Assembly (NCBI GenBank): GCA_938017655.1
Contig: CALIJO010000008.1
Coordinates: 1-31,185, forward strand
Source of the DNA: an uncultured Candidatus Saccharibacteria bacterium
GTDB taxonomy: Bacteria > Patescibacteriota > Saccharimonadia > Saccharimonadales > Saccharimonadaceae
Direction: 5' to 3'
DNA: 31,185 nt
The position numbers and the translations under genes are program-made. Below, in pieces: positions 1 to 7,665 of this stretch; position 1 is the stretch's first letter, and the number at the start of each line of letters is the position of its first letter. Under the pieces are notes generated by a model, which ran no database searches, was not told where the DNA came from, and was given only the letters and a program-made list of their open reading frames with translations.

Positions 1-16
1 TCGACAATGGTGCATT

Positions 17-1036
17 TTAGCCTCTTGGTGGTTCGCCTTCCGGCTCGTTTAATAATTTCTTTGACTTAATTTCGTAGCGCTTACCGTTAATTGGCGAAAC
101 ATAATAATCTTCGTTCAAAAGATTCACGAACATCGTCAAATCCTTATCATCCATCATGATAATTGCGCCGTCATCATCAGTCATAAGCTCCAATTTCATT
201 TCATCGGCGTAATCCACCAATTGTTCTTGCGACATTTGCTCTTCGATATTCATGTCTTGCAACTTCTTCACCAAAGGCTTCTTATCCATCAAAAGCGCAT
301 TCAAGGTCAAACCTTCCGCGAAAGATAGCTTGTATTTTTCTTCAATCTCCTTCGCCTTTGCTTCGGCTAGCATTTGTGACTTAAAATCGTACTGAAAAAG
401 ATTTTCAAACTTCGTCTGATTAAAAATCACCACCGATCCATCGACAAAGGCTACTTGATTATCGTCTGGCATCTTCAAAGCCACTTCCGCCGAGAATGGT
501 TCAAAGCTCTCCCCATTCAATTCCCAAGAAGTTTTCGCACTCAAAGCCGAGGCTGCGGAAATACCTTTCGCGATATAGAAAACCTTCGTTCCATCATCAC
601 CACCTGGATAAGAAAACTTCGCGATAATTCCCTTCATCTTCTTGAACTGATGCTCATTGTCCGTGAAATAATCGATGTCTTTATATTCTTTTTCGATCAA
701 ATTTAGTAAACTTTCCGCCCGAATCACTTTCGAAAGATCGGTACGGTAAATCACCTTGTCTTCCCCATCAGATTTTTCATACTCACGGCATTCCAGACCT
801 TTTTCCGCACCCGAAATCACATAAGCGATTGCTTCCCCCATAAACATTTGCTTCACCGAATTAGTTAATTTTTCAGAATAGCGAATCTTAAACGGCGTGT
901 AGTTTTTGTTAAACAAAAATAGTTCACACGACACATTATTTTTTACCTCATCAAGTTCATTCGCCCACAAAAATACATCAAAATCGTTCAATTTTCGAAT
1001 TTCAGAGTTCGTAATTTCAGTCTTTTCGGAATCCAT
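17..1036 (-). CDS. KwaB-like (DUF4868) protein, standalone
   Basis: A 339-residue soluble protein with no signal peptide or membrane span. The C-terminal third resembles the DUF4868/KwaB family as I remember it: a segment like VVIFNQTKFENLFQYD followed by a helical stretch, and a terminal LLNEDYYVSPINGKRYEIKS block close to the family's ending. KwaB is the cytoplasmic partner of the membrane protein KwaA in the Kiwa anti-phage system. Length (about 315 residues in known members) fits. No KwaA-like membrane gene lies upstream; the neighbour 36 bp upstream is the CYTH protein, and anything downstream is outside the window. A Shine-Dalgarno GAGGTGAT precedes the ATG closely. It probably ends the long pilus-rnhA run. 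The family call rests on remembered motifs and is moderate; an anti-phage role is inference. Confidence 0.5.
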   Translation of the reverse strand: MDSEKTEITNSEIRKLNDFDVFLWANELDEVKNNVSCELFLFNKNYTPFKIRYSEKLTNSVKQMFMGEAIAYVISGAEKGLECREYEKSDGEDKVIYRTDLSKVIRAESLLNLIEKEYKDIDYFTDNEHQFKKMKGIIAKFSYPGGDDGTKVFYIAKGISAASALSAKTSWELNGESFEPFSAEVALKMPDDNQVAFVDGSVVIFNQTKFENLFQYDFKSQMLAEAKAKEIEEKYKLSFAEGLTLNALLMDKKPLVKKLQDMNIEEQMSQEQLVDYADEMKLELMTDDDGAIIMMDDKDLTMFVNLLNEDYYVSPINGKRYEIKSKKLLNEPEGEPPRG

Positions 1037-1072
1037 ATCACCTCACTATTTTTCTATTAGTTTAGCACACTT

Positions 1073-1615
1073 TTACTTCGCTGTTTCGCCGTAAGTGTCT
1101 TTTACTACCAAATCCGGCAAAATATTTAGATCCAGCATCAAAACTTCGATGCGATTTCGTATTTCTTCAGCCTCTGATTCATTTTCCAAAACCGCCTCGA
1201 ACTTAATATAAGATTTTCGGCCATGTTCAATCTGATCAAGATAAATCGTAATCCCGTTCTCTAGCACCACTTCCTGACGTGTTCTCGAAACTTCTGATTG
1301 AATAATTAGTCCCATCTGCAATAAAATATTCGCCGCTTCTGCATAACTTGAAACCAAAGTTTCATGCACCAAATCAATCTTCGATTTTTCCAGATGTCGC
1401 TTACAGATCAAACTATAACGCGCTGGTCGATCCACCGCTTTCACATCCATTCTTAGAATCATGCGAGCAAAATTATTGTGTTCCTCATAATTGCGTGGCA
1501 CAAAAATTCGCGAGTGCTGCCAATACATTGGATCAAAATCATAACCCAAATTCATCAAGCGATTTTCTAATTTATCAGCGTCTCTAACTTCTGCTTTGAC
1601 AATAATTTTTTTCAT
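1073..1615 (-). CDS. CYTH-domain (CyaB/thiamine-triphosphatase-like) protein with altered active site
   Basis: A 180-residue protein with the overall CYTH plan: an N-terminal strand with K7, a basic strand YSLICKRH (about 67-74), an acidic turn LDQIEHG (126-132) and a following strand YIKFEAVL. CYTH enzymes (class IV adenylate cyclase, thiamine triphosphatase, triphosphate tunnel hydrolases) bind a triphosphate and two metals through an N-terminal ExExK motif. Here the two glutamates are replaced (K3 and I5; only K7 remains), and the later E-x-E pair is K138-F-E140. The fold call is fair, but catalysis is doubtful. The ATG overlaps the rnhA stop (ATGA), so translation is probably coupled. The substrate cannot be told from sequence. 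Confidence 0.6.
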   Translation of the reverse strand: MKKIIVKAEVRDADKLENRLMNLGYDFDPMYWQHSRIFVPRNYEEHNNFARMILRMDVKAVDRPARYSLICKRHLEKSKIDLVHETLVSSYAEAANILLQMGLIIQSEVSRTRQEVVLENGITIYLDQIEHGRKSYIKFEAVLENESEAEEIRNRIEVLMLDLNILPDLVVKDTYGETAK

Positions 1616-2067
1616 TCTTCACTCGTTTCCACCGTTAAAATTTTTAGTCCCGGATAATTTGTATTTTCTCGTGCTTTGTTCGCCCACTCATCAGCTAGCT
1701 CATTCTCTGCCGTGCCATTATGGCCACGCACCCAGACCAATTTCGCATTTGCTTCCCTGTAAGCTTTGAACACTTTTTTTACTAAACTCAAATTTTTAAT
1801 TGGACCGCTCTTCTTTTTCCAACCGTTCTTTTCCCAAGACGGCGCCCATTTCGTCAGCACGTTAATCCAAAATTCCGAGTCAGTCCAAATTTCCGCTTCC
1901 TCACCCGCTAATACATTAAGAGCTTCCAGAATTGCCGAACCTTCCATTCGAATATTTGTCGTTAAATCTTCTCGCCCCATCGCTACCGGTTTTTTGTCTT
2001 CAATTACAGAAAATCCCCCCGGCCCCGGATTCGGTGACGCGCTTCCATCTGTCCATAATTTTCTCAT
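1612..2067 (-). CDS. rnhA: Ribonuclease HI
   Basis: Removes RNA from RNA-DNA hybrids in the cytoplasm. The N-terminus WTDGSASPNPGPGG carries the first catalytic aspartate, MEGSAILEAL supplies the glutamate, TDSEFWI the second aspartate, and RGHNGTAENELADEWA the catalytic histidine and last aspartate. All are present, so it should be active. I chose the ATG at 2067 (151 aa) over an upstream start at 2127: it matches the family start, has GAGG six bases upstream, and the longer version would run into pilC with a non-homologous cysteine-rich leader. The start lies 7 bp past the pilC stop and the TGA stop overlaps the next ATG, so the gene appears to ride on the pilus operon. Confidence 0.93.
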   Translation of the reverse strand: MRKLWTDGSASPNPGPGGFSVIEDKKPVAMGREDLTTNIRMEGSAILEALNVLAGEEAEIWTDSEFWINVLTKWAPSWEKNGWKKKSGPIKNLSLVKKVFKAYREANAKLVWVRGHNGTAENELADEWANKARENTNYPGLKILTVETSEE

Positions 2068-2074
2068 TTTACCT

Positions 2075-3286
2075 CTATTTCTGGATTTGTGACACCAATT
2101 GATAAATCGGCATAAGCACACCGGCAATAATTACTGCAACCATCAAGGTCATAATTACCAACATAATCGGCTCAATCAATGTCGAAATCGTATTAATTTG
2201 CTGATCTAATTCGTCCTCGTAGACGTTCGCTGCCTTGCCCAGCATTTCATCAATTTTACCAGATTCTTCACCAATCGCCGCCATTTGTGGCAGTAAAGGC
2301 AAAATATAATTTAGCTCTTTCAAAGATGCCGACAAGGTTTTACCCTGTTTCACCTTTTCTGAAACTTCCTTGATTTGTTCTTCCATCACCAAGTTATTAA
2401 TCGCTTCTGCTGAAATTGCCAAAGTATCCTGAATTGACACACCCGTTGACAATAAGTTTTCCGCCGTACGAGCGAAACGTCCATTATATAGTCGCCAAAA
2501 CATCAATTTGAATACAGGCATATTCAATTTAATCTTTGCTAAAATATGTCGACCACTATCAGTACGCACGAACTGAAATACAAAATAGATAATCAAACCC
2601 AGCACGATCGTCACCAACCACCACATATTCACTAAGAAATTAGTGACCGCCACCAGCATATTAGTGATCGCTGGTAAATCTTTTCCAAGATCATGGTAAA
2701 GCTGTTGCACCTGTGGCACCACACCAATCACCATAAATAAAAGCACGCCAATAATTACCGCAAGCACAATTGCCGGATAGGTCAAAGAGTTCTTAATTCT
2801 TGTCACCATCGCGTAATCTTTTTCTTGTTGATTCGCCAATCTCTTTAGTGACTTATCCAAAGTACCGGAAGACTCACCAGCTTTTAGTAGTGCTAAATAA
2901 ATTCGATTAAACACATCTGGGAATTTTGCACAAGCTTGAGTTAGACTTCTACCTGCCTCCACATCTGCCAAAATCGATTCCGTAATGCGACGCATTGGCT
3001 TACTTCCCGTCTGCTCAATCAAAACTCTCAAGGAGTTCGAAAGTGGCAATCCCGCCCCAATCAAAGTCGAAAATTGTCTGGTGAAAACAATTTTATCTTT
3101 CGTCGTAACTTTATTTTTGAATTTATCAAAAAAACTGTCGCCCGAAGTATCTTCCGTCACCGTGTCAGGAGTATAACCACGCTCAATTAGGAGTTTTCCG
3201 GCTGCACGTTCATTCTCTGCCTGAATTACACCCTTAATGATTGCGCCCGACTTACTATCACGGGCCTTATAAATATATCGATTCAT
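2075..3286 (-). CDS. pilC: Type IV pilus inner-membrane platform protein PilC (GspF family)
   Basis: A 403-residue polytopic membrane protein of the type II secretion F family. It begins with the usual YKARDSKSGAIIKGVI segment, followed by two helical T2SSF repeats (about 70-190 and 270-395); each has the family pattern of a hairpin plus LxxAGESSG or IGEESGKID. Membrane spans are visible at about 170-192, 220-240 and 370-395. PilC is the platform between the PilB/PilT motors and the growing pilus. Its ATG shares one base with the pilT TAA stop (TAATG), and rnhA starts directly after it. Length is normal for the family. Confidence 0.95.
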   Translation of the reverse strand: MNRYIYKARDSKSGAIIKGVIQAENERAAGKLLIERGYTPDTVTEDTSGDSFFDKFKNKVTTKDKIVFTRQFSTLIGAGLPLSNSLRVLIEQTGSKPMRRITESILADVEAGRSLTQACAKFPDVFNRIYLALLKAGESSGTLDKSLKRLANQQEKDYAMVTRIKNSLTYPAIVLAVIIGVLLFMVIGVVPQVQQLYHDLGKDLPAITNMLVAVTNFLVNMWWLVTIVLGLIIYFVFQFVRTDSGRHILAKIKLNMPVFKLMFWRLYNGRFARTAENLLSTGVSIQDTLAISAEAINNLVMEEQIKEVSEKVKQGKTLSASLKELNYILPLLPQMAAIGEESGKIDEMLGKAANVYEDELDQQINTISTLIEPIMLVIMTLMVAVIIAGVLMPIYQLVSQIQK

Positions 3287-4437
3287 TAGGCGCCTTTCAC
3301 AATCCTTTCAAATTCACGTACATCTACTGCATATTCTCTTGCGCTATCATAGGTCACCGTTCCTTGTTGGACTAATTTTGCCAAAGTACGATCCATTGTT
3401 TGCATACCTTCTGAAGCACCAGTCTGAATTGCTGTATCTAATTGATGAGTCTTTCCTTCACGAATAATTGAGCGAATTGCCGTGTTCGCCACCATAATTT
3501 CTGCCGCACAAACACGTCCGCCACCAATTGCTGGCACTAGACGCTGAGAACAAACTGCCATCAAAATCCCCGCGAGCTGTGAACGAATTTGTGGTTGTTG
3601 TTCGGCTGGGAAGACGTCAATCATACGGTCCACTGATTGCGCTGCTGAGTTAGTATGTAGCGTCGCGAACACCAAGTGACCAGTTTCCGCAATCGTAATC
3701 GCTGCGCTAATTGTCTCGAGGTCACGCATCTCACCGAGCAGTACCACGTCTGGATCTTCACGTAGAGCCGACTTTAAAGCCCGACTAAACGAATACGTAT
3801 CATAATGTACTTCGCGTTGTGCCACCAAGCTTCGCTTCGATTTATGCGTAAACTCAATCGGATCTTCAATTGTCAAAATATGCACCGATTTTTCACTATT
3901 AATCTTATTAATAATTGCCGCCAGTGTCGTCGATTTACCAGAACCGGTTGGTCCCGTCACCAAGACCAAGCCACGTGGATAATCCGCAAAACCTGAAATT
4001 ACCTGTGGCATACCTAATTCTTCAATCGTTGGCATCTTAGTTGGGATCAAACGAAAAGCCGCTGCAAGATGGCCTTTTTCGTTAAAGGCATTCACACGAA
4101 AACGTGCAATTTCCCCGAAAGCAAACGAATAGTCAAACTCTTTATCCTTCGCCAAAGTTTCACGTTGCATCGAATCCAAAGTCGAAAAAATCAAAGTGTC
4201 CACAATCTCCGTTGTCAAAATTGGTGTGTTTGGAATTGGTGCTAGTGACCCGTCAATACGTAAAATTGGTGGTAATCCTACCTGAATATGCAAATCCGAA
4301 GCCCCATACTTAATACAGGCTTCTAGTAATGTCTCAATTTTTACGGAATTTGGCACTGCGATTGGCGATGAAGCAGCTGCGGCAGCCTGTGCTGCGGCTG
4401 CTGAGTGTACGCTCGTCTGTGCTTGATTTTCTTGCAT
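3286..4437 (-). CDS. pilT: Type IV pilus retraction ATPase PilT
   Basis: A 383-residue hexameric motor ATPase that powers pilus retraction. Visible motifs are Walker A GPTGSGKST (162-170), the Asp box IEDPIEF (190-196), Walker B REDPDVVLLGEMRD (226-239), the His box ETGHLVFATLHTN (251-263), and the PilT-type AIRSIIREGK. The first 30 residues are an unusual Ala-rich linker (HSAAAAQAAAAASSP) ahead of the PAS-like N-domain. A Shine-Dalgarno AGAGGTAA precedes the ATG. A TGGTAAAAT extended -10-like box lies about 17 bp upstream in the 44-bp gap after pilB, so an internal promoter is possible. Confidence 0.94.
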   Translation of the reverse strand: MQENQAQTSVHSAAAAQAAAAASSPIAVPNSVKIETLLEACIKYGASDLHIQVGLPPILRIDGSLAPIPNTPILTTEIVDTLIFSTLDSMQRETLAKDKEFDYSFAFGEIARFRVNAFNEKGHLAAAFRLIPTKMPTIEELGMPQVISGFADYPRGLVLVTGPTGSGKSTTLAAIINKINSEKSVHILTIEDPIEFTHKSKRSLVAQREVHYDTYSFSRALKSALREDPDVVLLGEMRDLETISAAITIAETGHLVFATLHTNSAAQSVDRMIDVFPAEQQPQIRSQLAGILMAVCSQRLVPAIGGGRVCAAEIMVANTAIRSIIREGKTHQLDTAIQTGASEGMQTMDRTLAKLVQQGTVTYDSAREYAVDVREFERIVKGA

Positions 4438-4481
4438 ATTTACCTCTTATCTTTATTTTACCATAAACTTTTTTATCTTCA

Positions 4482-6233
4482 CTACGCCAAATCTGACGCT
4501 ACGCGATTTACCTCACTTACGGTTGTCACTCCAGTTAGCGCCTTTAACATTCCATCTTGTCGCATCGTCAAAGTGCCTTTTTCTTTCGCCAGTTGCATAA
4601 TCTCTGAAGACGTTGCATGTTTCACAATCATCTTCTGGATATCATCATCAACTTCAATTGTTTCATAAAGACCCACACGTCCCTTATATCCACCCGGCGT
4701 TTCCCTTTCGTCAATTCCCCGCATCATTGAGTAGCCATTCGGATTCACTACTGGAAGTCCCGGATACCCCAAATCTTCCGAGACCATCGCCACCTGTTCT
4801 TGACTTTGTGGCAATAATTTCGCTACCAAATCATTAATTTGTTTGGTTTCCATTTCCGTTGAATGCACCACTTCCCGCTTCGGGGCTACACGACGCACCA
4901 AACGCTGACCAATCACTGTATTTAGTGTCGACGCTAGAAGATATGGCTCAATTCCCATATCTAGAAGCCTTGGTAAAATACCTGCCGCGGAGTTAGTGTG
5001 TAATGTCGAAAATACCAAGTGTCCAGTTAGCGATGCCTGTACGGCTAAATTAGCCGTTTCCGCATCACGAATCTCACCCACCATTACTACATCTGGGTCT
5101 TGACGTAAAATACTACGCAACCCCGTCGCAAAAGTTAGACCGGCATCCACATTCACCTGAATCTGATTCACACCGCCCATCTTATATTCGACCGGATCTT
5201 CCAGAGTCACAATATTGATCCTGTCGGATTTGATTCGTTTAACCAAAGCATAAAGCGTCGTCGATTTACCAGAACCAGTCGGTCCAGAAGTTAAAATCAT
5301 TCCATTCGGACGTTCAATCCCCCGCTGCACCATCGCTAGCGCATGTCCCGTCATCCCCATCTGCTCAATATCGAGCGTCGTCCCACTTTTATCCAAAATA
5401 CGAATCACCACCTGTTCCCCCCAAATCACTGGTGAAACTGCGATACGTAAATCAATTTCTGTACCATCTACCGACACCGTGAACTGACCGTCTTGTGGCA
5501 CCCGGTGCTCATCAATCTTTAAGTTCGCTAAAATCTTGATCCTTGAAACTAGTGCTGGTTCAATCGATTTTGGCAGTTCCATTACCTTACGTAAAACCCC
5601 ATCCACTCGGTAACGTACTACCAGTGTTGTCTCCAGTGGCTCAATATGAATATCTGAAGCTTTTGTTTTCGTCGCATAATCTAGAATCGTGGTGAGTGCC
5701 TTCGAAATTGGTGAATCCTGTGTAATCGTTTTTACACTTGAAGAATTTACATCTTCCTCATCACTATTTTTGACCGCTTTTTCCACCGCGCGAAAATCCC
5801 CTTGATACTGGGCAATCGCATTTTTAATTCCTGCCTCACTGGCCACCATGCCGCGAATCTGTTTTTGGGTCAAAGTCGAAAGATAATCAATCTGCTGCAC
5901 ATTCGAGACGTCCAACATCGCCACATAAAGAATTCCGTTTTTCTCCCCTAGTGGCACTACCATCAATCTTGAAACTACATCGTAAGGTAGTAATGTCAAA
6001 ATCTCACGGTCCATTTTCACATTATGTAGGCTCACATACGGCACGTTCATAATCACCGCTGTGGCATGCGAAATTGTTTCTGCATCACAAATTTTTTGCG
6101 CCACCAAATTAGCCAGTAACGGCTGCTTGCGTTTTTCCGCCTCTTCTACTACTCTTTTTACATCCGACTCAAAAACTAACCCTTCCCTTATCAAGAGCTG
6201 GATCACTTTTTCCTGCGAGTCATGTGTAAACAA
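4482..6233 (-). CDS. pilB: Type IV pilus assembly ATPase PilB (GspE family)
   Basis: A 583-residue extension motor. The N-terminal MshEN/GspE-N region spans about 1-150, followed by the ATPase with Walker A GPTGSGKSTT (317-326), Asp box LEDPVEY (344-350), Walker B DPDVVMVGEIRD (379-390) and His box TGHLVFSTLHTN (403-414). The start is TTG at 6233, with AAAGGA upstream and no in-frame ATG near the N-terminus. The usual four-cysteine zinc module after the RRVAP segment is missing: residues 448-520 contain no cysteine, although the terminal GGYKGRVGLYE is kept. It follows the EF-hand protein by 11 bp. Confidence 0.95.
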   Translation of the reverse strand: MFTHDSQEKVIQLLIREGLVFESDVKRVVEEAEKRKQPLLANLVAQKICDAETISHATAVIMNVPYVSLHNVKMDREILTLLPYDVVSRLMVVPLGEKNGILYVAMLDVSNVQQIDYLSTLTQKQIRGMVASEAGIKNAIAQYQGDFRAVEKAVKNSDEEDVNSSSVKTITQDSPISKALTTILDYATKTKASDIHIEPLETTLVVRYRVDGVLRKVMELPKSIEPALVSRIKILANLKIDEHRVPQDGQFTVSVDGTEIDLRIAVSPVIWGEQVVIRILDKSGTTLDIEQMGMTGHALAMVQRGIERPNGMILTSGPTGSGKSTTLYALVKRIKSDRINIVTLEDPVEYKMGGVNQIQVNVDAGLTFATGLRSILRQDPDVVMVGEIRDAETANLAVQASLTGHLVFSTLHTNSAAGILPRLLDMGIEPYLLASTLNTVIGQRLVRRVAPKREVVHSTEMETKQINDLVAKLLPQSQEQVAMVSEDLGYPGLPVVNPNGYSMMRGIDERETPGGYKGRVGLYETIEVDDDIQKMIVKHATSSEIMQLAKEKGTLTMRQDGMLKALTGVTTVSEVNRVASDLA

Positions 6234-6244
6234 AATCTTTTCCT

Positions 6245-6670
6245 TTAATTTTCTTTCTTAGTTTCTGAAGTTTTATCTGAATCCACCTTCATCTTAGAAT
6301 CTTGATCTTCACCATCAGAAGTTTTTTCGGCCTCTTCTTTTTTCTCTTCTACCTCTTTTTCTTTCTTCTCTTCTTCTGCCGCAGTCTCCGGCGTAGCGCG
6401 ACCACAAGCCACTAATTCGGCGCGGTCCAAAATACCGTTACGGTCCACATCTTCACAACTACCCACATAAACTTCTACCGTTGGGTTAATCGCATCTACA
6501 TTGAAGACTTCCGGATCAGGACTCGTCAAATCTGCTGTGATTTTACCAATTGTCTTGTGCTTTAAATACTTAGCATCTGGATCACCTAATAAGAAGCTTG
6601 ACACGATGAAAGTAAGCAAGATCCCTACACTAGCAACAAAAGTTACTGTAAAGATATCCGAGCGTTTCAT
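6245..6670 (-). CDS. Small membrane-anchored protein with a cysteine-bracketed EF-hand loop, in pilus operon
   Basis: A 141-residue protein with one N-terminal membrane span (about 7-28) and an outward-facing remainder. Residues 74-85 form a textbook 12-residue EF-hand loop, DVDRNGILDRAE, with Asp at 1, 3 and 9, Asn at 5, Gly at 6 and Glu at 12. C72 and C89 bracket it and could form a disulfide if exported. The last 45 residues are a charged KE-rich tail. It overlaps pilO by four bases (ATGA) and sits where a PilP-type alignment protein would be, but I see no PilP similarity. Calcium binding is a strong prediction; a structural or calcium-sensing role in the pilus is inference. Confidence 0.75.
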   Translation of the reverse strand: MKRSDIFTVTFVASVGILLTFIVSSFLLGDPDAKYLKHKTIGKITADLTSPDPEVFNVDAINPTVEVYVGSCEDVDRNGILDRAELVACGRATPETAAEEEKKEKEVEEKKEEAEKTSDGEDQDSKMKVDSDKTSETKKEN

Positions 6671-7653
6671 TTCTCATCCTCCTTTTCTTTTTTCTTGGCT
6701 TCTTCTGCTTCTTTTTTCTTGGCTTTTTCCTCAGCCTTTTTCTTCGCCGCCTCGTCTGCCTTATCTTTCGACTCCTGAGTACGTGCCTTGTTTGAGGCAT
6801 AAACCGTCGCATCCTTTTCGCGCACCGCCGCACCTTTTGTATAGTACGCTGCGCCCTGTGCCGTTAATTCAAGTTTAGAAGATTCTGTTGAAAGATTCGA
6901 ACTCCACTTAATCTGTGCACTTTCAATGTTGAAAGAACGAATCGATTTTTCCAAATTCGAAAGCACCTTCATCGTATCTTTTTCGTCTTTTTTCACTGAA
7001 ATCGAAACTGGGATAGTTGAGACACCCGGAATTCCACTATTTTTGTAGGAATTTCCTGGCGACAATTGTTCTGGTTCAAATCCAGACAAAAGGAAAATTT
7101 GATTGATGGAAGCGAGTAAGGCCTCATCGTTCTTTTGTGCTGGCAAGGCATCCGGAATCACCCGCAGCGCCGAACACATTTTAATCATCTTCAAATTGTA
7201 AGCCTTTTCATTATCGTTCTTTGAATTCAAATACAGCTTCGAATAGTCGATATGATTTTTATTTTCATCAAAACAGCTCTTCTGGCCATCACGAGCAATC
7301 GATTCTAGGTTCGTATTATTCGCCATTGTCACCAAAGCGTTATAACGCAACGTATTTGCCATCTTCGAAACATCCACCTTGTTTGGATCGCATTTCGCCA
7401 GTTCCTTGTCATTATACTTACCATCCTTATCGGTATCTTCACAAATTCCCACATTCTTAATTGTTTGGTAATAGTTATTAATCGAAGTATCACGCGAAGC
7501 AATCACCTTACTATTGAAGCTCATATATTTAATGAAATAAATCGAAAGTACCATACAAATTCCGAAACAGACTGAGGCCGCCAAAACAATCAAAGTAATT
7601 TGTTGCCTAATCTTGTTCATTCGTACGCGTTTTGTTAAAATTAATTCGCTCAT
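6667..7653 (-). CDS. pilO: PilO-like type IV pilus alignment-complex protein with EF-hand insertion
   Basis: A 328-residue protein with a short cytoplasmic start, a membrane span (about 18-42), a helical region and a PilO-like core from ALRVIPDALPAQ to GFEPEQL, then a beta-rich domain with TIPVSISVK. PilO links PilM/PilN to the outer parts of the pilus machine. Near the membrane, residues 73-84 (DTDKDGKYNDKE) form an EF-hand loop between C71 and C88, the same layout as in the next gene. The C-terminal 50 residues are a Lys/Glu/Ala-rich charged tail. AAGGT lies upstream of the ATG, 12 bp after pilN. Assignment rests on order and core pattern. Confidence 0.8.
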   Translation of the reverse strand: MSELILTKRVRMNKIRQQITLIVLAASVCFGICMVLSIYFIKYMSFNSKVIASRDTSINNYYQTIKNVGICEDTDKDGKYNDKELAKCDPNKVDVSKMANTLRYNALVTMANNTNLESIARDGQKSCFDENKNHIDYSKLYLNSKNDNEKAYNLKMIKMCSALRVIPDALPAQKNDEALLASINQIFLLSGFEPEQLSPGNSYKNSGIPGVSTIPVSISVKKDEKDTMKVLSNLEKSIRSFNIESAQIKWSSNLSTESSKLELTAQGAAYYTKGAAVREKDATVYASNKARTQESKDKADEAAKKKAEEKAKKKEAEEAKKKEKEDEK

Positions 7654-7665
7654 TTTTTACCTTCT

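Noticed and set aside
2068..2127. Upstream start at 2127 for RNase HI
   Set aside because: The extra 20 residues are unlike the family, overlap pilC, and lack a ribosome binding site, whereas the ATG at 2067 has GAGG.
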